In this document: one piece after another, positions 1 through 7,324 of the stretch
How the letters are laid out: each line of letters begins with the position of its first letter
How positions within the stretch are numbered: the stretch's first letter is position 1
Assembly (NCBI GenBank): GCA_038199985.1
Contig: JBBPYK010000123.1
Coordinates: 1 to 18,376, forward strand
Length of the DNA stretch: 18,376 nucleotides
From: Arthrobacter_J sp038199985
GTDB taxonomy: Bacteria > Actinomycetota > Actinomycetes > Actinomycetales > Micrococcaceae
Reading direction: 5' to 3'
Notes under the pieces: generated by a model
What the model was told of the DNA's origin: nothing
The model's database searches: none
Seen by the model: only the letters and a program-made list of their open reading frames with translations
Made by a program: the position numbers and the translations under genes

Positions 1-1
1 G

Positions 2-220
2 GCACCATTCACGAAGGCCGGGGCGACGCTGCGCGGACACATGGACGGCATCTACCAGGCGGTCACCCGCGGGCTGAGCAACGGCAAGCACGAAGGCCTG
101 AACAACAAGATCAGAACCATGACCCGCCGCTCCTACGGATTTCATTCACCCGAGGCCACACTGGCCCTGATCATGCTCGCCTGCGGACCAGTCACAGTTA
201 ATCTCCCATACCAGAAATAA
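2..220 (+). CDS. ISL3-family transposase, C-terminal end (5' part outside window)
   Basis: An open frame enters from the left edge and ends at TAA (218-220), giving about 72 residues. The segment GLSNGKHEGLNNKIRTMTRR (about residues 24-43 of the visible part), followed by SYGFHSPEATLALIML and a closing CGPVTVNLP, is the conserved C-terminal block of ISL3-family DDE transposases. There the E of the S/N-x-x-x-EG-x-N-N-K-I motif is the last acidic catalytic residue. A terminal inverted repeat follows within 6 bp of the stop, as expected for the 3' end of such an element. Only the end is visible, so whether the element is intact is unknown. Family assignment is by recalled motif, not by search. 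Confidence 0.85.
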   Translation, partial: APFTKAGATLRGHMDGIYQAVTRGLSNGKHEGLNNKIRTMTRRSYGFHSPEATLALIMLACGPVTVNLPYQK

Positions 221-225
221 CGACG

Positions 226-248
226 CCCACATTTACGTCAGGAGAACC
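226..248 (+). repeat. Right terminal inverted repeat of the ISL3-type element
   Basis: Just downstream of the transposase stop the sequence ends in ACGTCAGGAGAACC (235-248). Actinobacterial ISL3 elements typically end in a similar GTCAGGA-rich terminus. The 8 bases after it (249-256, aagattct) would be the target duplication if the element is intact. The matching left copy lies outside the window, so the boundary is inferred. Confidence 0.55.
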
Positions 249-260
249 AAGATTCTTTGG

Positions 261-280
261 ATGAGCACGTGGCTGCTCAT
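261..280. repeat. Short perfect hairpin / inverted repeat
   Basis: ATGAGCA (261-267) and TGCTCAT (274-280) are perfect reverse complements separated by 6 bases. There is no T-run after it on either strand, so it is a poor terminator. It could be an operator or just chance. It lies 12 bp downstream of the IS end. Confidence 0.4.
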
Positions 281-327
281 TTACCCAGTTAATGTAAGGG
301 ACGGCCCACGCCCCGACCTACCCAGCC

Positions 328-362
328 GGGTAGTTTAAACCATCCTGAACTAGCGTTTCCCC
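328..362 (+). repeat. Dispersed 35-bp repeat, copy A
   Basis: The block gggtagtttaaaccatcctg, continuing aactagcgtttcc, recurs at 2592-2626 with only a 2-base difference (ct versus tg). Weaker similarity continues for roughly 50-60 bp downstream of both copies. Similarity stops abruptly at the GGGTAG edge, as at the end of a mobile element. The GGGTAGTTTAAACC form resembles terminal repeats of actinobacterial IS256-type elements (recalled, not verified). Both copies have the same orientation and lie upstream of genes (gap here, the cupin at copy B). Confidence 0.6.
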
Positions 363-648
363 TACCTGCTAATTCTAGGATGCTGGATATCAGGCCCGCC
401 TTTGGAAGAGGCGAAGTGAACTTGACGCCTAGGAACGACCCTCCTCGGAAGTAGCCGAGGAAGCTTTCGCCAGCAAGGCGCGCTTTGCCCCGGGGGATAT
501 GGGGTGGGGACGCGGACTCCGGCGAGAAGCAGCTGGTGGCTGTGTCCAGGCTGCCGGGGCGAAGCAACAGGATATTCGCGGCTGGTGCCCTGGGGCATTA
601 CAGGAGCTAAAGCTCAAACTGATCCAACCCTTTTGGAAAGGCAAACCG

Positions 649-2160
649 ATGATACAAAGCTCAGAGTCGTATCTTGAGACGTGGATGGGCCGGGAAGCCC
701 TCGTAGAGGGCATGGTCCCGGTGATTGGTCGCCTGTACCGCGAAAACAACGTGGTCACCAGCATTCATGGTCGGAATTTGACCAGTATGTCCACTATGAA
801 AATTCTCAAGGCGCACCGCTTCGCGCGCCGGATTAGCAAAAACGAATTGCTTCCGGAGGAGACCGCCCCGCTGCTAAACACTTTGACCCAGCTCAAGCTC
901 GGGCCGGCCACGATCGACATCGGGCGCCTGAATCAGAAGTTCAAGGAAGAGGCCAATGGTGCCACCCTAGAGGAATTCCTTCGTGTCGAACTCGCCGAGA
1001 TCGTGGGCAAGCGCGGCAGCGACGAACGTGCCAGCACCGATGTCGTGCTCTACGGGTTCGGCCGAATTGGCCGGCTGCTGGCCCGCCTTCTCATCGAAAA
1101 GTCCGGTAGTGGCCATGGCCTGCGCCTGCGCGCCATTGTGGTCCGCCGCGGGTCCGACAAAGACCTATCCAAACGTGCCAGCCTGCTGCGCCGTGACTCG
1201 GTTCATGGGCCTTTCGAGGGCACCATCCGGATCAACGAGGAAGCCGACATCATTACGGCCAACGGGGTCCAGATCCAAGTCATCTACTCGGACAACCCTG
1301 GCACCATTGACTACACTGCCTACGGCATCCACGATGCCCTGGTGGTGGACAACACCGGCCGCTGGCGTGACGCTGATGGACTATCCCAGCACCTTCAGAG
1401 CAAGGGTGTTGCACGGGTGCTGCTCACAGCTCCGGGCAAAGACGAACTGAAGAACATTGTTCACGGAATCAACCACAGCACCATCGTGGACACGGACAGA
1501 ATCGTGTCTGCGGCGTCCTGCACTACGAACGCCGTCGCTCCAGTTCTGAAGGCCATCAATGACAGATTCGGCATAATCCACGGGCACGTGGAAACTGTCC
1601 ACTCCTTCACCAATGACCAGAACCTGATCGACAACTTCCACAAGGGTGACCGGCGCGGCCGCTCCGCCGCGCTGAACATGGTGATTACCGAAACCGGTGC
1701 TGCCCAGGCAGTGGCCAAGGCGCTGCCTGAACTGCTGGGCAAGCTCACGGGCAGCTCCATCAGGGTCCCGACCCCGGATGTGTCCTTGGCCATCTTGAAT
1801 CTCAGCCTCGAAAACGGAACCACTAAGGATCAGGTGAACAACTACCTGCGTGAGATGTCGCTGCACTCGAACCTGCGCAAGCAGATCGATTACATGGACT
1901 CACCCGAGGTGGTATCCACCGACTTTGTCGGTTCCCGCCGCACCGGCATCGTTGACGGCCTCGCCACCGTTTCCACGGACAAGAACCTGATCCTTTACGT
2001 CTGGTACGACAACGAGTTCGGGTACAGCTGCCAAGTGGTCCGTGTCATGGAGGAAATGGCTGGCGTTAACCGTCAGTCCTTCCCCGTGACGGATGTCGTT
2101 CAGGAAGCGATGTCAGTGCTTGCCGCCTTGGAAACGGCCTTGCCTCCGCCCCACCGCTGA
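649..2160 (+). CDS. gap: Glyceraldehyde-3-phosphate dehydrogenase, long form with N-terminal extension
   Basis: This enzyme oxidises glyceraldehyde 3-phosphate to 1,3-bisphosphoglycerate in the cytoplasm (glycolysis, or the reverse in gluconeogenesis). The product is 503 residues, against about 335 for classical GAPDH. The extra roughly 125 N-terminal residues begin near LETWMGREAL and are typical of a long actinobacterial form. The Rossmann motif GFGRIGR is at 136-142. The catalytic block ASCTTN has Cys at 291 and the partner His is at 318 in TVHSFTNDQNL. The C-terminus holds WYDNEFGYSCQV. The start at 649 follows GGAAAGG (635-641), and the family resemblance begins soon after it; the frame is open back to 499, but that part looks non-coding. 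NAD versus NADP preference cannot be judged safely. It is the only gene in its immediate block, with IS debris on the left and 650 bp of unassigned DNA on the right. Confidence 0.95.
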   Translation: MIQSSESYLETWMGREALVEGMVPVIGRLYRENNVVTSIHGRNLTSMSTMKILKAHRFARRISKNELLPEETAPLLNTLTQLKLGPATIDIGRLNQKFKEEANGATLEEFLRVELAEIVGKRGSDERASTDVVLYGFGRIGRLLARLLIEKSGSGHGLRLRAIVVRRGSDKDLSKRASLLRRDSVHGPFEGTIRINEEADIITANGVQIQVIYSDNPGTIDYTAYGIHDALVVDNTGRWRDADGLSQHLQSKGVARVLLTAPGKDELKNIVHGINHSTIVDTDRIVSAASCTTNAVAPVLKAINDRFGIIHGHVETVHSFTNDQNLIDNFHKGDRRGRSAALNMVITETGAAQAVAKALPELLGKLTGSSIRVPTPDVSLAILNLSLENGTTKDQVNNYLREMSLHSNLRKQIDYMDSPEVVSTDFVGSRRTGIVDGLATVSTDKNLILYVWYDNEFGYSCQVVRVMEEMAGVNRQSFPVTDVVQEAMSVLAALETALPPPHR

Positions 2161-2814
2161 CATGCCACAGCGGAACAGTGGTTGGCGCCAACAGTTAAAC
2201 AGATCACCCAGCACGCTGTGCGTGGAAGGTGAGCGCACCCTCGCCAAAGCAACCCGACCCGCTCCAAACTATCCAGAATGAGCCCCCACACCAGCCAGCT
2301 CCAATATCAGCCAATTGACGCCGCAGAAACCTTGACAGCCACCCACTGCACTTCGGATCGTCCTCATGTCGTTTACACCTCTGCGCTGTGTCTTCCGTTT
2401 ATAAAAGTCGAAGCGGCCGGGATTGTGTCAACTGGCGAGCATGGCGAGGGTTGCACAAATGACTCCGGCGGTCCGATATTGAGCCAGCCAGCTTATGGTG
2501 GCAGCGATCATGAACCCACCCCCAGTTTCCCTGTCGGGTCATGGCTGCTTGCTAGAGGGCTTCGGCGGTCCGCCCTTCAGCCCAATCGAAAGGGTAGTTT
2601 AAACCATCCTGAATGAGCGTTTCCTCCACCCCCAAATGACAGGACGATGGATGAAAGACCCATCCTGGGAAGAAGATGACGTGCATTTGCCGCTGTAACG
2701 GAATCCTTCCCACTGACGGTTGAAGATTCAATCGCTGCTTGTTTAGAGCCGCGGTCACCGCCACCTACCCGCCGGAAAAATTACTGGAGGGTAGAAGCAG
2801 AAAGGTAAGACCAA
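2161..2814. other. Intergenic region, 650 bp; repeat copy B and a doubtful ORF
   Basis: No convincing gene. One plus-strand frame (2278-2616, 112 codons) contains CTNDSGGPIL, which matches the active-site serine motif (GDSGGP) of trypsin-like proteases. No catalytic His or Asp context was found, the flanking residues do not follow the fold, and there is no clear ribosome-binding site. The second copy of the 35-bp repeat lies at 2592-2626. A TTGACA at 2332-2337 has no good -10 partner. A leader of about 190 bp separates the repeat from the cupin start. Confidence 0.45.
2592..2626 (+). repeat. Dispersed 35-bp repeat, copy B
   Basis: Second copy of the block at 328-362 (gggtagtttaaaccatcctg then aatgagcgtttcc), in the same orientation, 189 bp before the cupin start. 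Partial similarity to copy A continues to about 2680. See copy A for the possible mobile-element-end interpretation. Confidence 0.6.
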
Positions 2815-3177
2815 ATGAGCATAACTTTCAACCCCACTGGGCTTTTCGAAGGGGATCTAGATGCATCCCCGCTGGGTCCCCCTCTGGCTGAGGTGATAGG
2901 CAAGGAGATCCCCACGAGGATATCCATTCCCTTCACCAGCGACGACTCCCGCATCCTCTCCGGTGTCTGGGAGGCGGAGCCAGGGCTCTCGCGGTGGGAA
3001 TATTTAGAACGCGGTGAAGCCATTTACGTCCTTGAAGGCCGCATGGTGGTCACGGAGGATGGTCAGGAGCCCATCACTGTGTCTGCCGGAGATGCTGCCG
3101 TCTTCCCCCTTGGATGGAAAGGAACTTGGGAGATTCAGGAACGGATCCGAAAGTTCCTAGTAATTTTCACGCGCTGA
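2815..3177 (+). CDS. Small cupin protein (ureidoglycine aminohydrolase-type cupin, Cupin_3/DUF861)
   Basis: A 120-residue single-domain beta-barrel. The visible pattern is GVWEAEPGLSRWEY (about 50-63), then GEAIYVLEGRMVVTEDG (about 67-83) and VSAGDAAVFPLGWKGTWEI (about 89-107), ending in an RKFLVIF strand. The W-E-Y, E-x-x-Y-V-L-E-G and GD-x-x-x-F-P-x-G-x-x-G-x-W elements are typical of the Cupin_3 family, related to (S)-ureidoglycine aminohydrolase and to many small proteins of unknown substrate. The usual metal-binding histidines are not evident, as is common in this subfamily, so catalysis is uncertain. AAAGG precedes the ATG by about 9 bases. A strong hairpin follows the stop, so it is probably a single-gene unit. 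Its role is unknown. Confidence 0.8.
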   Translation: MSITFNPTGLFEGDLDASPLGPPLAEVIGKEIPTRISIPFTSDDSRILSGVWEAEPGLSRWEYLERGEAIYVLEGRMVVTEDGQEPITVSAGDAAVFPLGWKGTWEIQERIRKFLVIFTR

Positions 3178-3190
3178 CCGCGAGAACGCT

Positions 3191-3236
3191 GCCTGCCGGC
3201 CCCGGGGGTACACCCCGTGGCCGGCAGGCGGTGGTT
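3191..3236 (+). terminator. Hairpin terminator after the cupin gene
   Basis: GCCTGCCGGCC (3191-3201) pairs perfectly with GGCCGGCAGGC (3219-3229). The loop can itself pair GGGG with CCCC. A short T-run (ggttttg) follows from 3231. It lies 14 bp after the cupin stop, as expected for an intrinsic or hairpin-dependent terminator in a high-GC genome. Confidence 0.7.
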
Positions 3237-3303
3237 TTGAGAAGGTTTGCACAGCCCGAACGCACGCACAATGGATACCGGATTCTCCAGAGATCCCACC
3301 GTG

Positions 3304-3418
3304 GAGCAATCTGATGCTTGGCAGCTCGCCCACTGTTGTTTATGAGAGCCGCGACGATGTACTCGTGGTGCTTGTGGCTACGGTTGGGCAACGGCGCGAG
3401 ATCTACCAAGCCCGGTAG
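3304..3418 (+). pseudogene. Decayed C-terminal fragment of a RelE/ParE-type toxin
   Basis: In one frame 3304-3330 reads EQSDAWQLA. In the next frame the sequence continues as TVVYESRDDVLVVLVATVG followed by QRREIYQAR and a TAG stop (3416-3418). RelE-family toxins end with a SDAWRxRVGDYRVVYE...VLVVxVGHRREVY-type block, so the two frames join into a plausible toxin tail if a small deletion removed the RVGDY segment. No start codon, N-terminal half or antitoxin gene is visible; the cupin terminator lies directly upstream. It is interpreted as a dead toxin-antitoxin remnant. The match is from recalled family motifs only. Confidence 0.5.
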
Positions 3419-3426
3419 CTACCGGG
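3411..3426. repeat. Perfect 16-bp palindrome
   Basis: CCCGGTAG followed by CTACCGGG is a perfect palindrome with no spacer. It overlaps the stop codon of the RelE-like remnant. It could be a protein-binding site or a recombination scar. No partner copy was seen in the window. Confidence 0.45.
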
Positions 3427-3808
3427 GCAGGCCGCACCGGACGTCCCATGCTTCAGGGGGCCTGAGCTTCGGACAACGACCGGGAATCCGCATCACCGCG
3501 AAGCGCGCAACTGCTCTCGGTCAGCCGTCCTGCGAGGTTGCGGCCTTACTGCACCAACCAGGTGCCGCAGAACCGTCCAGTGACAATGACCGCACGGACG
3601 GACAGCAACCCACCCGTCCTGGCCTGGGACGCTAGGCGGCGACGGCCTCCGCTGTGGCCGCACCCATCAGGTACGGCCAGCCGCCATCGCGCTCTAATTT
3701 TGCCGGAAGCTGCACAGATGTACCGTCCGTGCAGCCATGCCGAACATTTCCGAGAGGCAGCAACCCACCTGCCCCCGGTTATGCAGGAACAAACCACATG
3801 ACCTACCT
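3427..3808. other. Intergenic region before gnd; nothing recognised
   Basis: About 380 bp with only short open frames that show no recognisable motif on either strand. No clear promoter hexamers were found for gnd. The gnd frame is open upstream to 3737, but that part (rich in P, Q and C) does not look like 6PGDH and lacks a ribosome-binding site. Confidence 0.4.
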
Positions 3809-3820
3809 GAAGGAATGAGT

Positions 3821-5272
3821 ATGTCTGCACACAATGGCTCTGCACAAATTGGCGTGACAGGGCTGGCCGTTATGGGCGCGAACCTTGCCCGCAACCTTGC
3901 CCGGAATGGGTTCACGGTGGCGTTGCACAACCGCTCGGTGGAAAAGACCGACGCCTTGCTGGAAGCCCACGGCGACGAAGGCAACTTTGTTCGCACGGAA
4001 ACGCTCGTAGAGCTCGTTGAGTCCTTGGAGAAGCCGCGCCGCGTACTGATGATGGTCAAGGCTGGTGCTCCTGTGGACTCGGTCATCGATGCGCTTGTCC
4101 CGCTGATGGAGGCCGGGGACATCATTATCGATGGCGGGAACTCCAATTTCCAGGACACCCGCCGCCGTGAAGCTGCGCTGGCGATGAAAAACCTGCACTT
4201 CGTGGGCGTTGGTGTTTCCGGTGGTGAAGAGGGTGCCCTGCTGGGCCCGTCCATCATGCCCGGCGGTTCCAAGGAGTCCTATGACGCCCTTGGCCCGCTC
4301 CTTGAAAAGATTTCAGCCAAGGTCGACGGCGAGCCCTGCTGCGCATGGATTGGGACCGACGGTGCCGGCCACTTTGTGAAGATGGTCCACAACGGCATTG
4401 AATACGCTGACATGCAGGTCATTGGTGAGGCCTACGACCTCCTGCGCAGTGCAGCCGGGATCGAACCGGCCGAGCAGGCTGAGATCTTCGGCACGTGGAA
4501 CGAGGGCCAGCTGGCTTCCTTCCTGATAGAAATCACCGCAGAGGTGCTCGGGCACGTTGACGCCAGGACCGGCAAGCCACTGGTCGACGTCATTGTTGAC
4601 TCCGCCGGCCAGAAGGGCACGGGCCGGTGGACGGTCCAGTCCGCTCTGGATCTGGGCTCACCCACCTCCGCCATCGCCGAGTCGGTGTTCGCCCGCGGCC
4701 TCTCCAGCCAGCGCGGCCAGCGTGCCATCGGCCAGGAAGTTCTGGCCGCCTGTGAAGTTGCCGTTGAACTAGGCGCCGGCTTCGTGGAGGATGTCCGCCA
4801 GGCGCTCTACGCCTCCAAGCTCATCAGCTACGCGCAGGGCATCGACATGCTGACCTCCGCCGCCAAGGAATACAACTGGGACCTGAAGCTGGATGAGATC
4901 GCCTCGCTGTGGCGCGGCGGCTGCATCATCCGGGCCGAGTTGCTCAAGGACATCACGAAGGCTTACGCCGCGGAGGACAAGCCGGCCAACCTGCTGTTCG
5001 CCCCGTCATTCGCCGCGGAAATCGCCGAGGTTCTCCCGGCCTGGCGCCGTGTTGTCGCCACCGCCGTGCAGTTGGGCATCCCGGTACCGGTGTTCTCCTC
5101 CTCGCTCGCGTACTACGACGGTCTGCGCCGCAAGCGCCTGCCCGCGGCACTGACCCAGGGCCTGCGCGACCTCTTCGGCGCCCACACGTACAACCGTGTT
5201 GACGAAGAAGGCACGTTCCACACGCAGTGGAGCGGCGACAAGACCGAGGTCAGTGCCGTAGACACGCACTAA
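3821..5272 (+). CDS. gnd: 6-phosphogluconate dehydrogenase, decarboxylating
   Basis: This enzyme converts 6-phosphogluconate and NADP+ to ribulose 5-phosphate, CO2 and NADPH in the oxidative pentose phosphate pathway (cytoplasm). The product is 483 residues, the normal length for the long bacterial form. The Rossmann motif GLAVMGANLARN is at 14-25. The NRS at 37-39 is the NADP phosphate-binding signature. GVGVSGGEEGALLGPSIMPG (129-148) is the substrate loop. Catalytic Lys187 is in GAGHFVKMVHNGIEY, with His190 and Glu194. The C-terminal all-helical domain has RGGCIIRAELL and ends in a tail typical of the family. GAAGGA (3809-3814) sits 6 bases before the ATG at 3821, which is preferred to the in-frame ATG at 3815. 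The HAD phosphatase gene follows after 118 bp on the same strand. Confidence 0.96.
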   Translation: MSAHNGSAQIGVTGLAVMGANLARNLARNGFTVALHNRSVEKTDALLEAHGDEGNFVRTETLVELVESLEKPRRVLMMVKAGAPVDSVIDALVPLMEAGDIIIDGGNSNFQDTRRREAALAMKNLHFVGVGVSGGEEGALLGPSIMPGGSKESYDALGPLLEKISAKVDGEPCCAWIGTDGAGHFVKMVHNGIEYADMQVIGEAYDLLRSAAGIEPAEQAEIFGTWNEGQLASFLIEITAEVLGHVDARTGKPLVDVIVDSAGQKGTGRWTVQSALDLGSPTSAIAESVFARGLSSQRGQRAIGQEVLAACEVAVELGAGFVEDVRQALYASKLISYAQGIDMLTSAAKEYNWDLKLDEIASLWRGGCIIRAELLKDITKAYAAEDKPANLLFAPSFAAEIAEVLPAWRRVVATAVQLGIPVPVFSSSLAYYDGLRRKRLPAALTQGLRDLFGAHTYNRVDEEGTFHTQWSGDKTEVSAVDTH

Positions 5273-5286
5273 CCACGCTTGTCGAA

Positions 5287-5300
5287 GGCTGCTTGCAGCC
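5287..5300. repeat. Small perfect hairpin between gnd and the HAD gene
   Basis: GGCTGC and GCAGCC flank a 2-base loop, 14 bp after the gnd stop. There is no T-run, so it is at best a weak terminator or an mRNA-stabilising stem. Confidence 0.3.
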
Positions 5301-5390
5301 CAGCTGTATAAAGACGGCACTTTTGAACCCATTGTGAGCTCCCCACGAGAGCGCAAGCCGACCAGCAAGACCAACGAAGGAAAGACAGCG

Positions 5391-6380
5391 ATGATTAATC
5401 GACTAATTGACGGCTTTGACGGAGTGCTCGCGGACCTCGATGGCGTCGTATATACCGGGCCGCAGGTGATCGAGCACGCCATCGCCGCACTCGATCAGCT
5501 CGCAGAAGAGGGCAAGAGCCTGGCCTACGTGACAAACAACGCGTCGCGTTCACCCGAGGAAGTCGCCACCCATCTCCGGGAATTGGGAGCACCTGCCACC
5601 GCTGGGCAGGTTTTCGGATCCGCGCTGGCCGGTGTAGAGCTGCTGGCTGGCAAGGTTGTCGCAGGCGCGTCGGTGCTCGTCGTCGGCAGTCAGTTCCTCG
5701 CAGACTCCGTCAGGGCGCAAGGATTCGTCGTCGTGCCCACCTCGGACGATCGGCCAGACGCTGTCATCCAGGGGTTTTCCCCTGCCCTTGGCTGGAAGGA
5801 TCTGGCAGAGGCTGCCTATGCGGTGACGGCGGGTGCTGCCTGGGTAGCGACGAACACGGACATGACCCTTCCGCAGGAGCGAGGGTTCGCTCCCGGTAAC
5901 GGGTCGCTGGTGGCCGCAGTGGCGGCGGCCACCGGTAAGACGCCCCTGGTCGCAGGAAAACCAGAAGCGGCCCTCTTCGAGATGGCGGCACGCCACTCCG
6001 GCGTCGCGCGCGCCCTCGTCGTCGGCGACCGCCTGGACACCGACATCCTTGGCGGAAACCGTGCAGGCATGGCCACCGTCCTCGTCCTCACAGGCGTGGA
6101 CTCGGTCCAAACGGCCCTGAGTGCGCGCTTGGAGGAGCGTCCCAACTACTTGATCCGTTCCCTGGGTGAACTCTACGAGGAGTACCCGGCGGTCACAGCC
6201 GATGACGGGGCTTACTCCTGTGGCGCAGCAGTGGCACGGGTGGTGGGACCGACGGTGAGCGTCAACGGCTCTGAAGACGACCTTAACAGCTGGCGCGCTG
6301 CCTGTGCCGCCTGGTGGGCAGCTCACCCGGACGTGACACCGGACACTGTGCCGGAGATCGTGTTCGTCACGGCCGGATAA
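5391..6380 (+). CDS. HAD-IIA (NagD-type) phosphatase
   Basis: A 329-residue cytoplasmic phosphatase of the haloacid dehalogenase superfamily, class IIA. Motif I is DLDGVVY with nucleophile Asp15 and acid/base Asp17. Motif II is in AYVTNNASRSP (about 44-54). The large C2 cap contains FGSALAG, VLVVGSQFLA and WVATNTDMTLPQE. A conserved Lys is in VAGKPEAALFEMAA, and motif III is GDRLDTDI (212-219). Relatives hydrolyse phosphoglycolate, p-nitrophenyl phosphate or nucleotide and sugar phosphates, so the substrate cannot be named. The C-terminal about 60 residues (Trp-rich AAWWAAHPD) form the extension seen in actinobacterial members. The start at 5391 follows AAGGAAAG; an in-frame GTG at 5334 is less likely. 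Its position after gnd suggests a sugar-phosphate role (inference). Confidence 0.9.
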   Translation: MINRLIDGFDGVLADLDGVVYTGPQVIEHAIAALDQLAEEGKSLAYVTNNASRSPEEVATHLRELGAPATAGQVFGSALAGVELLAGKVVAGASVLVVGSQFLADSVRAQGFVVVPTSDDRPDAVIQGFSPALGWKDLAEAAYAVTAGAAWVATNTDMTLPQERGFAPGNGSLVAAVAAATGKTPLVAGKPEAALFEMAARHSGVARALVVGDRLDTDILGGNRAGMATVLVLTGVDSVQTALSARLEERPNYLIRSLGELYEEYPAVTADDGAYSCGAAVARVVGPTVSVNGSEDDLNSWRAACAAWWAAHPDVTPDTVPEIVFVTAG

Positions 6381-6428
6381 GGACCTCCAGATCCCATCCG
6401 GACATCAGGAAGGATCCCTCGGAGGATC

Positions 6429-6560
6429 ATGATCATCCCCAGCAATAATTGCGCATTGGCGGTCATGATGCCGGAGGGATTCAAAACCTTGGTGCAAAGC
6501 CACAAACTGACAGTGAAGGCTCGCATCACCGAGAACCGCCACCACCAGAGCTTGACCTGA
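6429..6560 (+). CDS. Small hypothetical ORF, 43 aa
   Basis: The frame begins at ATG 6429 only 3 bases after GGAGG (6421-6425), which is a short spacing. It encodes 43 residues with a plausible composition (MIIPSNNCALAVMMPEG...KLTVKARITENR) ending at TGA 6558-6560. The frame is open upstream to the stop of the HAD gene. No family is recognised. It may be a genuine small protein, a fragment of a lost gene, or chance. Confidence 0.2.
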   Translation: MIIPSNNCALAVMMPEGFKTLVQSHKLTVKARITENRHHQSLT

Positions 6561-6969
6561 ACCAGCACCGGACTTCCAAGAGAAATCGGGCCAGCACGGT
6601 GCGCTTCTGCGTCAGAACACGATCGGCATGCCCAATGGTACGGGCTGGGGCCAACACGACACCAGCACTTCAGCTCCATGACAACCCTACGAACGGCTGT
6701 CATGACCGGGTGGTCCGTGGCTTTGCGGACCTGGTGCTGAGTTGCCATCGATAATCATGCCGCGGTATGTGGGTCCTTCTGCAAGGGCTTACTCGGCTCC
6801 GGCCGGAAAGTAGGGGCTGGGTATTCGGCAAGCTGCGTGTCGAACACTGAGCAGCTCGAAGCAACTTCCTTTACGGCCCCGGTGTTCCTGAAGATGCCGT
6901 GAGCCGCGACGTTGGAGTGCCCCAACGGAATCACACTGATTTTCATTTTCCGAAGTTCTCTGCACAAAT

Positions 6970-7227
6970 CCAGCTCACAAAAGGAGCAGACCCCCGGCAA
7001 GAGCTGCGACTGCAACGGCACTGAACGCCGACGTCGCCCAACACCCGAGCGAAGCCGGCGCCTGAAGTGTGCCGGTGGCTGCCGAAGCTGTTGCTGTCCG
7101 CAGGAGCTGCAAACCCGTCGTTGTTTCTGCCACGTACGGACTCCCCGGCTGGAACTATTTGCGAGATCGGTTCGACAAGGAGGAATTGACAAAGTCTTTG
7201 CTCACCCGGGCAACGGGACCCACGTAA
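6970..7227 (+). pseudogene. Stop-interrupted protein-like fragment of unknown family
   Basis: A single plus-strand frame reads ...ARAATATALNADVAQHPSEAG, a TGA stop (7063-7065), then SVPVAAEAVAVRRS and VVVSATYGLPGWNYLRDRF, with DKEELTKSLL before TAA at 7225-7227. The composition and codon choice look coding, more so than in the other frames. Helix-turn-helix proteins can have a similar A/L-rich pattern (SVPVAAEAVAVRRS), but this is too weak to name a family. There is no start codon or ribosome-binding site. It is treated as the remnant of a lost gene. Confidence 0.3.
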
Positions 7228-7324
7228 CCGTGGCAGTCTTCGGGAAGGCTAAAGTCTGGCTTTGTGGTCTCAGCCTCCGGCGCGTGTGGGTAAATCTTCA
7301 GCCAAGTCCTGTGCCAACGTCAGG

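Larger units (their letters stand above)
249..634. other. Intergenic region between IS end and gap; no gene seen
   Basis: About 390 bp without a convincing gene; open frames here on either strand show no recognisable motif. It holds a perfect 7-bp inverted repeat (261-280) and one copy of a 35-bp repeat (328-362). No confident sigma-70-type promoter for gap was recognised. The gap frame is open upstream to 499, but the real start is judged to be 649 because of the Shine-Dalgarno sequence there and the family's length. Confidence 0.5.
6381..7324. other. Long intergenic region, about 940 bp, with decayed coding traces
   Basis: No intact recognisable gene. The plus strand holds a small ORF (6429-6560) and a stop-interrupted but protein-like frame (6970-7227). 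A minus-strand frame at 6755-7192 is Cys- and Arg-rich with no known motif and appears to be a shadow. A GATCATGATC palindrome is near 6426-6435 and CCACG-taac-CGTGG is near 7220-7233. No clear terminator for the HAD gene or for the oppositely oriented Gfo/Idh gene (ending at 7325) was found. Confidence 0.5.

Noticed and set aside
499..648. In-frame N-terminal extension of gap starting at ATG 499
   Set aside because: The 50 extra residues look non-coding (G/R/A-rich), there is no ribosome-binding site at 499, and GGAAAGG sits correctly before ATG 649.
2332..2360. TTGACA as a promoter -35 box
   Set aside because: No acceptable -10 hexamer at 16-18 bases, and no gene starts nearby.
2552..2764. 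Minus-strand frame through repeat B reading EETLIQDGLNYP, with ETLVQDGLNYP in copy A
   Set aside because: The short peptide match is only the DNA repeat translated; the frame in copy A is full of stops on both sides, so the repeat is not a coding remnant in that frame.
6755..7192. Cys/Arg-rich 145-aa minus-strand frame
   Set aside because: No ordered metal-binding motif, no ribosome-binding site, and the opposite strand carries a more coding-like frame; judged to be a shadow.
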